Shown: positions 1-9,600 of the stretch, one piece after another
Layout of the letters: each line of letters opens with the position of its first letter
Numbering within the stretch: the first letter of the stretch is position 1
Assembly: GCA_022414725.1 (NCBI GenBank)
Contig: CM039462.1
Location: 130,404,262 to 130,468,261, forward strand
Reading direction: 5' to 3'
Length of the DNA: 64,000 bases
Source: Microglena sp. YARC
Lineage: Eukaryota > Chlorophyta > Chlorophyceae > Chlamydomonadales > Chlamydomonadaceae
Notes under the pieces: model-generated
The model's input: only the letters and a program-made list of their open reading frames with translations
What the model was told of the DNA's origin: nothing
Database searches by the model: none
Translations under genes and position numbers: made by a program

Positions 1-74
1 TTGTATTGGGTCAACACAGGGCTATGAATTAGGTCAACAATATGCTATGGCAGTATATTATACTATGCTATGAG

Positions 75-1070
75 ATTATCTTGGGCCTGTGCTATGTCTT
101 GGGTCAGCAATATGCTATGACAGTATCTTGGGTCTGTGCTATGTCTTGGGTCAGCAATATGCTATGACAGTATCTTGGGTCTGTGCTACGTCTTGGGTCA
201 GCAATATGCTATGACAGTATCTTGGGTCTGTGCTATGTCTTGGGTCAGCAATTTGCTATGACAGTATCTTGGGTCTGTGCTATGTCTTGGGTCAGCAATA
301 TGCTATGACAGTATCTTGGGTCTGTGCTATGTCTTGGGTCAGCAATATGCTATGACAGTATCTTGGGTCTGTGCTACGTCTTGGGTCAACAATATGCTAT
401 GACAGTATCTTGGGTCTGTGCTATGTCTTGGGTCAGCAATATGCTATGACAGTATCTTGGGTCTGTGCTATGTCTTGGGTCAGCAATATGCTATGACAGT
501 ATCTTGGGTCTGTGCTATGTCTTGGGTCAGCAATATGCTATGACAGTATCTTGGGTCTGTGCTATGTCTTGGGTCAGCAATATGCTATGACAGTATCTTG
601 GGTCTGTGCTATGTCTTGGGTCAGCAATATGCTATGACAGTATCTTGGGTCTGTGCTATGTCTTGGGTCAGCAATATGCTATGACAGTATCTTGGGTCTG
701 TGCTATGTCTTGGGTCAGCAATATTGCTATGACAGTATCTTGGGTCTGTGCTATGTCTTGGGTCAGCAATATGCTATGACAGTATCTTGGGTCTGTGCTA
801 TGTCTTGGGTCAGCAATATGCTATGACAGTATCTTGGGTCTGTGCTATGTCTTGGGTCAGCAATATGCTATGACAGTATCTTGGGTCTGTGCTATGTCTT
901 GGGTCAGCAATTTGCTATGACAGTATCTTGGGTCTGTGCTATGTCTTGGGTCAGCAATATGCTATGACAGTATCTTGGGTCTGTGCTATGTCTTGGGTCA
1001 ACAATATGCTATGACAGTATCTTGGGTCTGTGCTATGTCTTGTGTCAACAATATGCTATGGCATTTCTCA
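75..1070. repeat. 47-bp tandem repeat, about 21 copies
   Basis: The phrase CAGTATCTTGGGTCTGTGCT recurs every 47 bp (for example at 121, 168 and 215). Copies are almost identical, with scattered single-base changes and one 1-base insertion near 724. There are no unique spacers between copies, so it is a head-to-tail satellite and not a CRISPR array. It lies just upstream of the first visible KatG exon and is probably inside an upstream intron of that gene. Because 47 is not a multiple of 3, the open frames across it are accidental. Confidence 0.95.
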
Positions 1071-1118
1071 ATGGGCAACAAAGATTATGTATTGAGTCCT
1101 TGCTATCTTGGATTGCAT

Positions 1119-1264
1119 CACACACACACACACACACATGCACACACGCAAACGCACACACACACACATGCACACACGCAAACGCACACACACACACGCA
1201 CGCACAAACACACACACACGCACACACACACATGCACACACACACACACGCACACACATGCAAA
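1119..1264. repeat. (CA)n microsatellite abutting a splice acceptor
   Basis: Interrupted CA repeat with CATGCACACACGCAAACG variants. It runs up to the ACGCAG acceptor at 1271 of the first visible KatG exon and stands where a polypyrimidine tract would be expected. Open frames of His-Thr or Cys-Val through it are artefacts. Confidence 0.95.
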
Positions 1265-1271
1265 CACGCAG

Positions 1272-1559
1272 GTCAACCTTGACAAGACCAAGGATCTCCT
1301 GCAGCCCATCAAGCTCAAGTACGGCCCTGGCCTGTCCTGGGGTGACCTCATCATGTTCACTGGCAATGTTGCCATCGAAAGTATGGGAGGGCCCAAGCTT
1401 GACTTCTGTGCCGGTCGATTGGATGACGCAAATGGGGACGCCAGCCTGCCACTGGGCCCCTCTGCCAAGCAGGAAAATACCGCCAACTGCACCATACCTG
1501 GCAACTGCACGGATCCTCTTGGAGCAAGCGTTGTTGGTCTCATCTACGTAGATCCCGCG
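1272..1559 (+). CDS. katG: Catalase-peroxidase (KatG) internal exon
   Basis: Exon of a bifunctional class I haem peroxidase that breaks down hydrogen peroxide. The 96 codons begin [20 protein letters not shown], continue through [19 protein letters not shown], and end GLIYVDPA. This matches the KatG segment just after the distal haem site. The Tyr in GLIYVDP corresponds to the Tyr of the Met-Tyr-Trp adduct that gives KatG its catalase activity. The exon is bounded by ACGCAG and GTATGT, with phase 0 at both ends. The distal Arg-Trp-His motif should lie in an exon further left and is not in the window. The insert between the GRLDD and GLIYVDP motifs is Cys- and Asn-rich ([10 protein letters not shown]) and unlike bacterial KatG. 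Seen: motifs and splice sites. Known: family function. Inferred: activity. Confidence 0.9.
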
Positions 1560-1561
1560 GT

Positions 1562-1619
1562 ATGTCAACAGTGTATGCACTGGTAGCCGGAGGTCTCCGG
1601 TTCGAATCTGCACTGACAT
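1562..1619 (+). other. tRNA-like fold inside the KatG intron
   Basis: A 58-nt segment whose ends ATGTCA and TGACAT pair perfectly. It encloses a hairpin CAGTG-TATG-CACTG, a second hairpin CCGGAG-GT-CTCCGG, and a box-B-like GGTTCGAATC. It is too short for a functional tRNA and no anticodon arm is apparent, so it may be a tRNA-derived relic. The 5' strand of the outer stem overlaps the GTATGT donor (1560-1565). Confidence 0.35.
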
Positions 1620-2018
1620 GTGCTCTAAAAATCCCTGGTTTCCGTGGTTATCGCACGGGGGGTATTGTTAACTGCAATGTGCAGACATTCCCTGTAGATG
1701 CTAATTTTTTTACTGCCGAAGACGGCGAGCAGCCAAATTGCTGGCTGAAGCTATATAATCAAGTTCAAGTTCAAGTAGATGCTCATGGTAGCGACACATG
1801 ATCATTCATTGGTGATGATAATGATGGTGATGATTACATTTTACTGGTGCCCTACTGGACTCCAAATGTGCCAACAGCTTGACGGGTCCATAGTGGGTGA
1901 ATATACACCATACGTATACCCATGATCGCGACTGGCATTCATGCGATGCGCGCATCAGAGAAATTGAAAACCTATGCTCTTTTGTCCTGCCCACTGACCT
2001 CATTCCTTGCTTGCACAG

Positions 2019-3491
2019 GGCTACATGGGCCAACCAGTCCCTGAGGACACCGTCCAGAATATCCGCGATGTGTTTGATCGCATGGGCATGAATGATTCAG
2101 AGACTGTTGCTCTGGTGGGTGGTGGACATGCCTTTGGCAAGGCCCACGGTGCTTGCCCCTCCGGCCCTGGACCCACCCCTGCCGAGGATCCCTACAACCC
2201 CTACCCAGGCACTTGCGGCTCCGGGGAGTTGAAGGGCAAGGGGGATAATGCAGTGACGTCTGGATTTGAAGGCGCCTGGACCACTCTACCCACCAACTGG
2301 ACCAATCAGTACTTCAAAAATCTTCTGAGGTTTGACTGGAACCTTACTGAGAGTCCTGCCGGTAATCCCCAATGGATGCCCATGGATAAGGGTACCGACA
2401 CCCCTGCAGCTGAGGACATCATGATGTTGACCACGGATATTGCCTTCCTGCACGACCCAGAGTACTTGGCCCTTGTTGAGTTGTTTGCCACTGACGAAGA
2501 GGCTCTCAACAGTGCTTTTGCAGCCGCATGGTACAAGCTATCCACTCGTGATATGGGTCCCCTCTCACGTTGCATGAAGAGCGACTCGCCTCTCCCCCCA
2601 GCCCAGGAGTGGCAGTTCCCTCTGCCCCCCGCGTCCAAGACGTTTCCCAAGTGGGTCCAAGTGAATGACTCCGTCAGAGAGGTGATGAGCAGCAGCAACC
2701 CCGCCCTGGAGCCTGACATGGTGGACAGGCAGCCCACCTACGGGGCCATGTTTGCCATGCTGGCTTGGCAGTGCGCGAGTAGCTTTCGCACCACTGATTA
2801 CCGGGGCGGTTGCAACGGTGCCTCCATCCGCTTTTCCCCCCAGAAGGACTGGCCCACGAACGCTTACATGGACATGGCCCTGGAGGTGCTGTCCCTCGTG
2901 AAGGAGGAGTTTGGAGACGAGCTGAGCTGGGCAGATCTCATCGTGTTCGCTGGCACCATGGCACTGGAGGATGCTGGCTCCCCCCATCAGAAGTTCTGCC
3001 CCGGCCGAGCTGACTACGAGGACGGCAAGGCCGCGGTGGGCTTGGAGCCCTGGAGCATGATGGAGTATGCCATTGAGGATCCCATCTGGAGCTTCAGACA
3101 TAGGACTGGCGTCCAGGGGCTGACCAATTCTGAGGCTGTGGCACTGCAAGGTATGTTGCGCAGCCCTGAGCAGATGAAGCGCTTGGGATACAGCGGATCA
3201 TGGACCAACAGCTCCACCACCCTGAGCAATGAGTACTTCCAGGTGCTGCTGTCCAACTCCTGGGTGGCCCAAGAGTCTGCTCTGGGGATGGATGAGTGGG
3301 CAGCAGTGGGCAAGGACCTGTACATGACCGCCGATGATATTGCCTTGAAGTATGACTATAATAACTTCTTGCCTATTGCCCAGATGTATGCATCCAACGA
3401 GACCAAGTTCCTGAATGACTTCAGCCTGGCTTGGAAGAAGATGATGAATGCAGACCGTTTTAAAGGTCCTGTAGGTACTGAGTGCGAGTAG
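2019..3491 (+). CDS. katG: Catalase-peroxidase (KatG), C-terminal exon
   Basis: A 490-codon exon after the acceptor TTGCACAG (ends 2018), in phase 0, so GLIYVDPA joins directly to GYMGQPVPEDTV as in KatG. Visible family landmarks are: RMGMND (Met of the Met-Tyr-Trp adduct), GGGHAFGKAHG (proximal haem His), LPTNWTNQYF (proximal Trp), MLTTDIAF (Asp partner of the His), and STRDMGP (mobile Arg region). The second, non-haem peroxidase-like domain follows with RGGCNGASIRFSPQKDW and LSWADLIVFAGTMALE. It ends WKKMMNADRF plus eight residues, where KatG proteins normally stop. Many Asn-X-Ser/Thr sites and extra Cys residues hint at a secretory form, but the N-terminus is missing. Eukaryotic KatGs are generally thought to come from bacteria by transfer; here the gene has introns. 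Confidence 0.93.
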   Translation, partial: GYMGQPVPEDTVQNIRDVFDRMGMNDSETVALVGGGHAFGKAHGACPSGPGPTPAEDPYNPYPGTCGSGELKGKGDNAVTSGFEGAWTTLPTNWTNQYFKNLLRFDWNLTESPAGNPQWMPMDKGTDTPAAEDIMMLTTDIAFLHDPEYLALVELFATDEEALNSAFAAAWYKLSTRDMGPLSRCMKSDSPLPPAQEWQFPLPPASKTFPKWVQVNDSVREVMSSSNPALEPDMVDRQPTYGAMFAMLAWQCASSFRTTDYRGGCNGASIRFSPQKDWPTNAYMDMALEVLSLVKEEFGDELSWADLIVFAGTMALEDAGSPHQKFCPGRADYEDGKAAVGLEPWSMMEYAIEDPIWSFRHRTGVQGLTNSEAVALQGMLRSPEQMKRLGYSGSWTNSSTTLSNEYFQVLLSNSWVAQESALGMDEWAAVGKDLYMTADDIALKYDYNNFLPIAQMYASNETKFLNDFSLAWKKMMNADRFKGPVGTECE

Positions 3492-3529
3492 CAAGCCTGT
3501 TCTTAAGAAGTCACCGTTTTGGATTACAG

Positions 3530-3732
3530 CTTCTATTGACGGCAAGCACACCAAGGCCATCTACTGGGAGCGCAGCAGGCCTGTTGTCAAGTTCACCAAC
3601 CTTGTTGTTGCCCCTACTGCTGCCACCGAGGCCATGCTGACTTTCAATGTTGTTGGCCACATCCTGCCTGTGATCTGCGGCGGTGTCTGCAAGTACACCG
3701 CCTTCGAAAAGGGCGGCACTATTGGAGCTTGA
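3530..3732 (+). CDS. Possible alternative C-terminal KatG exon
   Basis: A stop-free stretch after GGATTACAG encodes about 67 residues (ASIDGKHTKAIYWERSRPVV through to KGGTIGA) and ends at TGA 3730-3732. Removing a 55-nt intron from the GTACTG donor at 3475 to 3529 would fuse it in phase (G+CT = Ala) after the residues DRFKGPV and replace the short TECE end. Codon use resembles the KatG exon. It could also be plain 3' UTR; I recognise no domain. Confidence 0.35.
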
Positions 3733-4910
3733 CCCAAGGGTAGCTTCAGCCTCATGGAAGAAGGCAGCCCATGGCACAGGGTATACGTATCAGATGGGCT
3801 TTCGTAACGTTGGATACACTGTAGTTGGTGTAAGCCAGGATACTTTGGGGTCCTGACAGGGGACAGTTTAGTTGAGGCTGGTTTTGATGACATTTGAAGA
3901 CTCGAGTACTGTGGTTGGGTCCATCTAGTCAATATAATGATGGGCGCCTTAAGGCGCGTATGGAATGAATTTATCTGATCTGATAATGAGTAGAGTTGTT
4001 TTGAATTGAATTGCATGAATGGAATTGAATGCATTAAATGTATGGGTTGAATTGAATCGATGGATGGATGCTTAGATCGGATGTTGTAGCACCGGCGAGG
4101 ACAAAGTAGCCAGAAAGGAACATTTTCCAGGGTTTCTGATTTTTTAACAGTATTGAATGGGTTTCTGATTTTTTAACAGTATTGAATGTGCCCGTACTAT
4201 CCTGCAAACCACATACATAGATCGGGCTTATTTGTAAGAATTTGATGCACCAAAAATGAGACCAATCAGAGGTCTGGTTCATTTTAGGGAATTGTTACAA
4301 GAGATTGTATACAAACAAAGAAAAAACAAAAAAAAAGCAAAGAAAAATAGTAGGGTGCCCTGGTGGTCGGCTCAGGGGGTGGTGCTGTCTTTTTTCCTAT
4401 TAAGGGCGCCTGGAGGCGCGTCCCGAATGAAATGATTCGGATCCTTAATTCAATGTATTTTAATTAATTGAATTGAATTGTATTTAATGTTGCGTTATTT
4501 TAATTCGATTTATTCCTTTCCATTTAATTTAATTAACGTGATTTGAATGCATGTAATTGCTTTAAATTGTATCATTTCGAATTGGATTAAATTCGAAGGG
4601 CGCCTGGAGGCTTTAAATTAATTGAATTCCAATGAATCGATTGATGATTTAGCATCGTTAACTACAATGTGACGAAAAAAAGAGTTGTTGGAGGGTTGTT
4701 GATTTTTAAGCAGTATAGAACGTTTCTGTAATGTAATGAAATGCATGTATGTAGATTGACTTTTTTTAAGAATTTGATGCAAGAAAAATGAGGCCAATCA
4801 GGTGTCTGGTTGATTTTACGGAATTTGTTGAAGGTATTGCATGTTTCGGCCCAGCCCAGACGTGAACGGTATATCCCGTCCTGCTGAACGGGCTTTTGGT
4901 CAGCGACAGG
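3733..4910. repeat. AT-rich intergenic DNA with diverged duplications
   Basis: No gene seen. TTGAATTGAATT-type strings dominate. A palindrome-like GGGCGCC..AGGCGCG motif recurs near 3943, 4402 and 4597. A segment of roughly 200 bp at 4,105-4,310 (TTTTTAACAGTATTGAATG ... AAGAATTTGATGCACC ... GGTCTGGTTCATTTTA) reappears diverged at 4,660-4,825. The block looks like old repeat debris. Confidence 0.55.
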
Positions 4911-4914
4911 TGGC

Positions 4915-5025
4915 GTGGCTTGCCACTGCCCCCGCCCGGTGGCCACCGCCCCCGTCCCGTCCCCGCCCCCTGCCCCCGCCCGGTGGCCACCGCCCCTGCC
5001 CCACGCACGGCCCTGAGGTGGGGTC
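4915..5025. repeat. GC-rich CCGCCC/GGTGGCC minisatellite
   Basis: Two tandem copies of a segment of about 60 bp centred on CCCGCCCGGTGGCCACCGCC, in otherwise AT-rich DNA. Nothing coding is recognised in 5,026-5,590. Confidence 0.7.
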
Positions 5026-5599
5026 CGTGGGCTAATTATAGCACAAGTGCCCGAGGGGAATGTTTCGTCCATTGTGATGCTTAAATGTTTCGCCTCCAAT
5101 TTTTGACGACAATTCTGCTCCTAAACCTATGTTTGCGCACTTGTTTAAGTGGTTCAAATTTGAAATGTTAGCTCAAAACACCCTGAAATCAAATTGTTAA
5201 CCGTTAATTGTAGCTATTTGGCCCAACCTGGGCTCCTTTTCATGAATTGCGATGCTCATATGTGCTCTGGTCAGAATTTGTCCGGTATAAATAAGTCTTA
5301 TAATTCATCAAAAATATAGAATGTTCAACTTTTTTTATGTTTTTCATAAAACCTGAAAATTTGGTTTGTGACACACGGACTAACTAACTAACGGACGGAC
5401 ATTTTAATGGGGCTAATCCCTCTTCAAAAAATCTGGAGATTTTTTTTCATTCGGGTACTACTTATAATTTACATCGCCAGGAATGCCAATGGCTATTGTG
5501 TATACACATTCGCCCGCGCAAACTTTTGTGGAATTAAATATAAACTTGTACCATGGATCAGGAGGTAGGAGGGCTGGAGAGTAGGGGGCACGAGGTGGT

Positions 5600-5602
5600 G
5601 GT

Positions 5603-5656
<54 letters not shown>

Positions 5657-5682
5657 TGTGTGTGTGTGTGGGGGGGGGGGTT
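5600..5682. repeat. (TG)n microsatellite with terminal G-run
   Basis: About 35 TG units followed by a run of 10 or more G. Purine-rich, non-coding DNA follows to about 5,880. Confidence 0.95.
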
Positions 5683-6049
5683 CCAGAGCAGGCGGGTAAC
5701 AAGAGGCCAGGGAGAGTCTAGAGGGCAGAGAGGACAAAGGCAAGAGGGGAAGGAGGTCAAGAGGCCGAAAGGATAAGGAGGTGGGAGTGCCATGCAGACC
5801 AGAGAATGATAGAGGGGCACGAGGTATGGTACGACGGGGATTCGGACAATTCTCTTGAAGGTTGTGAATATCGCATAATTAGCTTGCCGACCTGATTGGA
5901 ATTTGTGCATCTGTTATCCCAGTTCATTCTTGAGGGGACGCTCGAGTGAATCCGTCTTACCGAGTATGCCGTGGATTCGATGCAAGCTTTCGACAGCGGG
6001 TTGGTTCCCAAAGTGCACCAACGCAGGCGCAGCAACTCCCGAGGCTACA

Positions 6050-6185
6050 GTTGCGAGTTTGAAGTTGCTTTGCGAGGCTTTCAGAGTTGCGAGGCTTTAT
6101 TTGCGAGTACTGGTACAAGGATATTGAAGTTGCTTTGCGACTATTGAAGTTACGAGGCTTTGTGAGTACTGGTACAAGGATATTT
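6050..6185. repeat. Imperfect tandem repeat (GAAGTTGCTTTGCGA)
   Basis: Two to three imperfect copies of GAAGTTGCTTTGCGAGGCTT and GAGTACTGGTACAAGGATAT, about 60 bp apart. Non-coding. Confidence 0.7.
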
Positions 6186-6385
6186 ACAATTCCTTGACCC
6201 TGCGAAGTCACCCGCGGCGCGGCTACTTTCCTCTTACCAATATTTTCCTTTTCAAAGCCCAGTTACAACGAAACCCGACGTAACCTAACGACTCCGGGTC
6301 AAGCCGACTTCGTGAACCGAACCCATCACTGACTCGAATCCCTCCCCAAACTTCACTCCTCCGATTCTTTGACAAGCATAGCGCG

Positions 6386-6760
6386 ATGATTTCTGGGACG
6401 AGACTGCTGCTCGCATGCGGCCCCTACGCTTTTCTGCTGACCGCCAAGGCCGCTCTATCCTCTGCCCATGCATTACTCGTGTTGGCAAGCCTGCCCCCAG
6501 GATCTACGTGGAAGAAGATGTGTGTCCAAGCGCAGCGGGGCACTGCATGGGGAGATAAAACCACTCCCAGCTGCCTGGGAAGCTCCAGAAGCTTTGCAAG
6601 CTCGTCCAAACCAGTCGATGCGGACCCATTTAGAGAGATGGTGCAGGGGAAGACAGAGCCCGAGTTGGGGGAGATATTTCAGCAGAAGATTCAACTGGGG
6701 CCAGATCTAGCAGCATCTGCTGGGGAGGGAAAGGGAGAGAAGGAAGAGGAGATGGTGCAT
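6386..6760 (+). CDS. Small conserved protein, probably organelle-targeted (founder copy)
   Basis: The ATG in GCGCGATGATTTCTGG opens a 125-codon exon ending at a GTGAGT donor. The first ~70 residues are rich in Arg, Ala, Leu and Ser with almost no acidic residues (MISGTRLLLACGPYAF...), followed by SSRSFASSSKPVDADP, which resembles a mitochondrial or plastid presequence and cleavage region. The mature part is acidic and helical-looking (PELGEIFQQKIQLGPDLA, then GEGKGEKEEE). A second copy lies at 41,282 and a damaged third at 47,593. The start, the donor and a branch-point-like GTGCTAAC/T upstream of TTTTAG are shared, while the proteins differ at about a fifth of positions. This suggests a real gene family. 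Read through, the ORF would stop at TAG 6773-6775 (VHVSLN). I do not recognise the function. Confidence 0.6.
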
Positions 6761-6891
6761 GTGAGTTTGAACTAGATAACTCAGCAGGGGTGTAGCATGG
6801 GGTAGCATGGAGTCCTGTTTTTTGTTTGATTCGTGGTGGGGGTGGATGTCAGGGTGCTACCGCAACTACGCGAGTGCTAATGTACTTTTAG

Positions 6892-6906
6892 AGACCATGC
6901 ATGTAG
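6892..6906 (+). CDS. Terminal mini-exon of the 6.4-kb small gene (candidate)
   Basis: After GTGCTAATGTACTTTTAG (AG at 6890-6891) the phase-0 continuation reads Arg-Pro-Cys-Met-stop. This implies a 131-nt intron (6761-6891). The donor, branch-like motif and acceptor are all present in the paralogue at 41.7 kb. Confidence 0.4.
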   Translation, partial: RPCM

Positions 6907-7360
6907 CCGCAGCTCTAACAATGCATGTGGTAAACAAGCGGGCGCGGAGAGGTCTGTAAACTGTCTAATTTGTTTAGTGTGCTTCCTGATTTCTGTTGGT
7001 ATCCCACAGGGGGGTGGGGTGGGGGTGGGGTGGGGGGGGGCTTGGAATTGAAGGAGGGTGAGTAGCCCAGAGTTGGCTGCAAAGACATGTAACTTACAAA
7101 ATAAAAAAAATGCTGAGCAACAACACGTACTCAAGGAGGCATTTCTGACTAGTTTAGCAGGACCCATGCGTCGCCATGCAGCGACGGAATGGAGAAACAT
7201 CAAAAAATAAAAGTGATGTTGGGTCATAGAAAACTCACCATGCAACTTGGATGGGCTGGGTGCATGATATCACTGCTTTTTTTGGTCTACGCGTAGCAGC
7301 TTGTAGATAGCTCCTTTCACTCACCCTTTGGCCAAATCTAAAGCTAGCTTGTGTGTCTGC

Positions 7361-7555
7361 CAGGGTACTACTTCTTGCCAAATTGGCCAGCGCTTAAAGC
7401 GCACAAACGTCAGATTGGTCAGCTCTTTCTCGCGCAAAAAGTGCAAGAACTGTGTGCTGCGCCCACAGGGGGTTGAAATAATTGCGCGAAACGCGCAGTG
7501 GGGCTCAAAAAGGCAGCGCGTAAACGCGCTGCCGCGCGCGCTTTGTAGTACCCTG
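7361..7555 (+). mobile_element. hAT-type MITE, 195 bp
   Basis: Starts CAGGGTACTAC and ends GTAGTACCCTG, giving inverted termini. The flanks GTGTCTGC and GTGTCCGC form an 8-bp target duplication with one mismatch. The interior is rich in GCGC and CGCGCGC and has no ORF of note. It belongs to the same family as the elements at 21.4, 27.6-28.7, 37.8 and 44.1 kb. A truncated copy sits at the corresponding place in the 41-kb duplicate. Confidence 0.85.
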
Positions 7556-7605
7556 GTGTCCGCAAGCTGGCACCAACGCAACTTGCAACATAGATAGGGG
7601 GCGGC

Positions 7606-7755
7606 AATATGATATCATATGATATCATATGATGCCGGCGGTCTGACTAGATAACTTTGGCCTGGGGCATCATATCATATGATATTAAATCATATGATTT
7701 TTGTATGATATCATATGATATCATACTCGTCTTTGGTCAACATCATATGATTTGC
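7606..7755. repeat. CATATGATATC palindromic repeat block
   Basis: Overlapping palindromes built from CATATGATATCATATG, followed by the phrase GCCGTTCCCTAA. A related block with the same trailing phrase occurs at 23,788-23,915, so this is a dispersed family. 7,760-8,230 holds nothing I recognise. Confidence 0.7.
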
Positions 7756-8236
7756 CGTTCCCTAAACATAGAGCAATTCAGTGGATGCTTTGGATTTGTT
7801 TTTTCGAAACACTTTGTTGTTCATAGTTTGTACCTTGCATTTAATAATCTGGCATGAGAATTCTGAAAGTTTGGCCTGAGAACCAAGAATTCTGAGAACT
7901 GTAAGAAATTTAGTATAAAAAGTGGAACTACGAACTAAAGGACCCCAATCCCAATCCTAATCCATCATCCACCATCTGAATCCACCACCCAAATTAAAAT
8001 CCACCCAAATCCAAATCGTCCGCTGAATGGCTGTAAAAGGATCTTCCTGCATGGGTTCTCGTTTCAAAAAAGCTCATGAAACGTAATGTTTTGAACAAAC
8101 CTGGGGTGAAATCAAAGATGGAAAGTCTAACTTTAAAATGAGCTGACAAGGTGTTCCGGGTGTGACTGGTCGTGGGTCGGCAGCTCCTGCCTACCTAAGG
8201 GCGCCTACTCCCTTGTTACGAGTAGCAAAAGCTCCT

Positions 8237-8330
8237 TCACATCACATCACAGTACATCACAGTACATCACAGTACATCACATCACATCACATCACATCAC
8301 ATCACATCACATTACATCACATACAATCCT
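8237..8330. repeat. (ACATC)n pentanucleotide repeat
   Basis: ACATC units with three ACATCACAGT interruptions at the left end. Confidence 0.95.
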
Positions 8331-8509
8331 TTAATTCTAGGGCTAGTTTAGTGAGACCCACCCTTTGAGGCGAAATCCTTACTGTAAAAAAACAAAAATG
8401 GGCTAGATGTATGGGCTAGCTAAACGTCGAAGGTGGTCAGAAGAACAAGCAATGCAGCAGGCAGCAGCTGACAAGGGAAGTAGAACTCCATACACACCGA
8501 AGCTCTGCT

Positions 8510-8582
8510 CACATGCATGTATACATACACATAAATGCATATGCATACATACATATGCATACACATATGTACATGCATGTAA
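8510..8582. repeat. CATA/CATG alternating repeat
   Basis: Alternating purine-pyrimidine tract (ACATGCATGTATACATACAC and similar) with small palindromes. No gene. Confidence 0.8.
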
Positions 8583-8715
8583 TGAGCGGCTGCTTCTCGT
8601 TGGCCCTGAGCAGCCGGCCTGTTTTTTTCCTGAGCATATCCTAGAGAGACAGGAACCTATATGTGACAAACTGACGACCATTTATGGCTGGTTTGTCCTT
8701 TTATTGCGTTGAATT

Positions 8716-9133
8716 GAGCGCGGGATGCTTCTGTTATTAAGTGCACCCTGATGTTATGTCATCCCTAAAAGATTTACAAATATTGTGTGGCTCATGGTAG
8801 TGGATATGTAGAGGGTTATTCTTGGTGACCTGGCCACATTGGGTGGGCAGCGGGCACCTGGTGATGTGGCAAAGGATGTATCATGTATGTACATATAACA
8901 TGGGTGGGTGGGTGGGGGGCTGGGGGGGACGCTTTTATTAGCTATACTCATCAGCCAGTGAGCGCAGGATGCTGCTGTTATTAAGTGCACCCTGATGTTA
9001 TGTCAACCCTCATAGTTTGGAACATATTGCGTGGCTCTGGTAGTGGGTAGTTCGTGACCAGAACCTGGTGACCTGGCCACATTGGGTGCAGCAGGCACCT
9101 GGTGACCTGGCAAAGGTTGTAGCATGTACGATG
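8716..9133. repeat. Two-copy tandem duplication, 244-bp spacing
   Basis: GAGCGC(G/A)GGATGCT..CTGTTATTAAGTGCACC starts at 8716 and again at 8960. The copies share GACCTGGCCACATTGGGTG and the CACCTGGTGA...GCAAAGG end. Non-coding. Confidence 0.85.
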
Positions 9134-9175
9134 CCTTCGGCTCGCGAAAACGTTTGGTGATGATGACGATGAGGA

Positions 9176-9600
9176 TGAGTTGAGGCCTGGTTGGTGGTCA
9201 GTGAGGGTGTCAGTGGGGGTTTGTTGGATGAGGTTGGGATTAAGTAGGGGTGGGTTGGTGGGGGTGGGCTAAGGGTGTAGGTGGGGATCGGTTTGCGGGG
9301 GTGGGGATGGGGACATGTGCAAGTGGGGGAGGGGTTGCAACGGTGGGGTTTTAGCTGGTGGTGGTGGTTTGTGGTGGTTGTGGGTTTGGGTTGGTGGGTT
9401 TGGGTTTGGGTTGGTGGGGGTATTGGTGGTGTTGGGGTTTTTTGTGGGTTTGGGTTTGGGGTTCTGAGGTTTGGTTAGGTGAGTTTGGTTTGGTGGTTGT
9501 GTTGATTGGGTTGGGATTGGTGGGTGTTGGTGGAGTGGGGCGCCATTTATTGTGGGTTTGGGTTGGATGGAGGTGTGTTGGGATGGTATGTCCCATGCGA
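9176..9600 (+). repeat. G/T-only strand-asymmetric block
   Basis: The plus strand is almost entirely G and T (TTGGGTTTGGG, GGTGGTGG) with very few C residues. Similar blocks recur in the ankyrin modules, for example near 10.6-11.1, 12.5-12.75, 13.9-14.2, 15.3-15.6, 17.6-17.8, 20.7-21.4 and 22.6-22.75 kb, each leading into ATTGTGGGTTTGGGTTG. The Pro/Thr/Asn-rich open frames on the opposite strand are composition artefacts. Confidence 0.8.

Noticed and set aside
75..1070. CRISPR array
   Set aside because: Repeats are directly contiguous at 47 bp with no variable spacers, and the DNA is eukaryotic.
936..1271. KatG coding continuing left through the CA and 47-bp repeats
   Set aside because: The open frame is repeat-derived; family homology begins exactly at 1272 after an AG acceptor.
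4662..5099. Gly/Arg/Ala-rich protein near 4.9 kb
   Set aside because: Composition comes from the GGTGGCC minisatellite.
5458..5910. His/Thr/Pro protein on the minus strand
   Set aside because: Driven by the (TG)n and G-run at 5.6 kb.
9380..9480. Interstitial telomere repeats (TTTGGG-like)
   Set aside because: TTGGGT and TTTGGG strings are irregular and mixed with GGTGG; no regular telomere unit.
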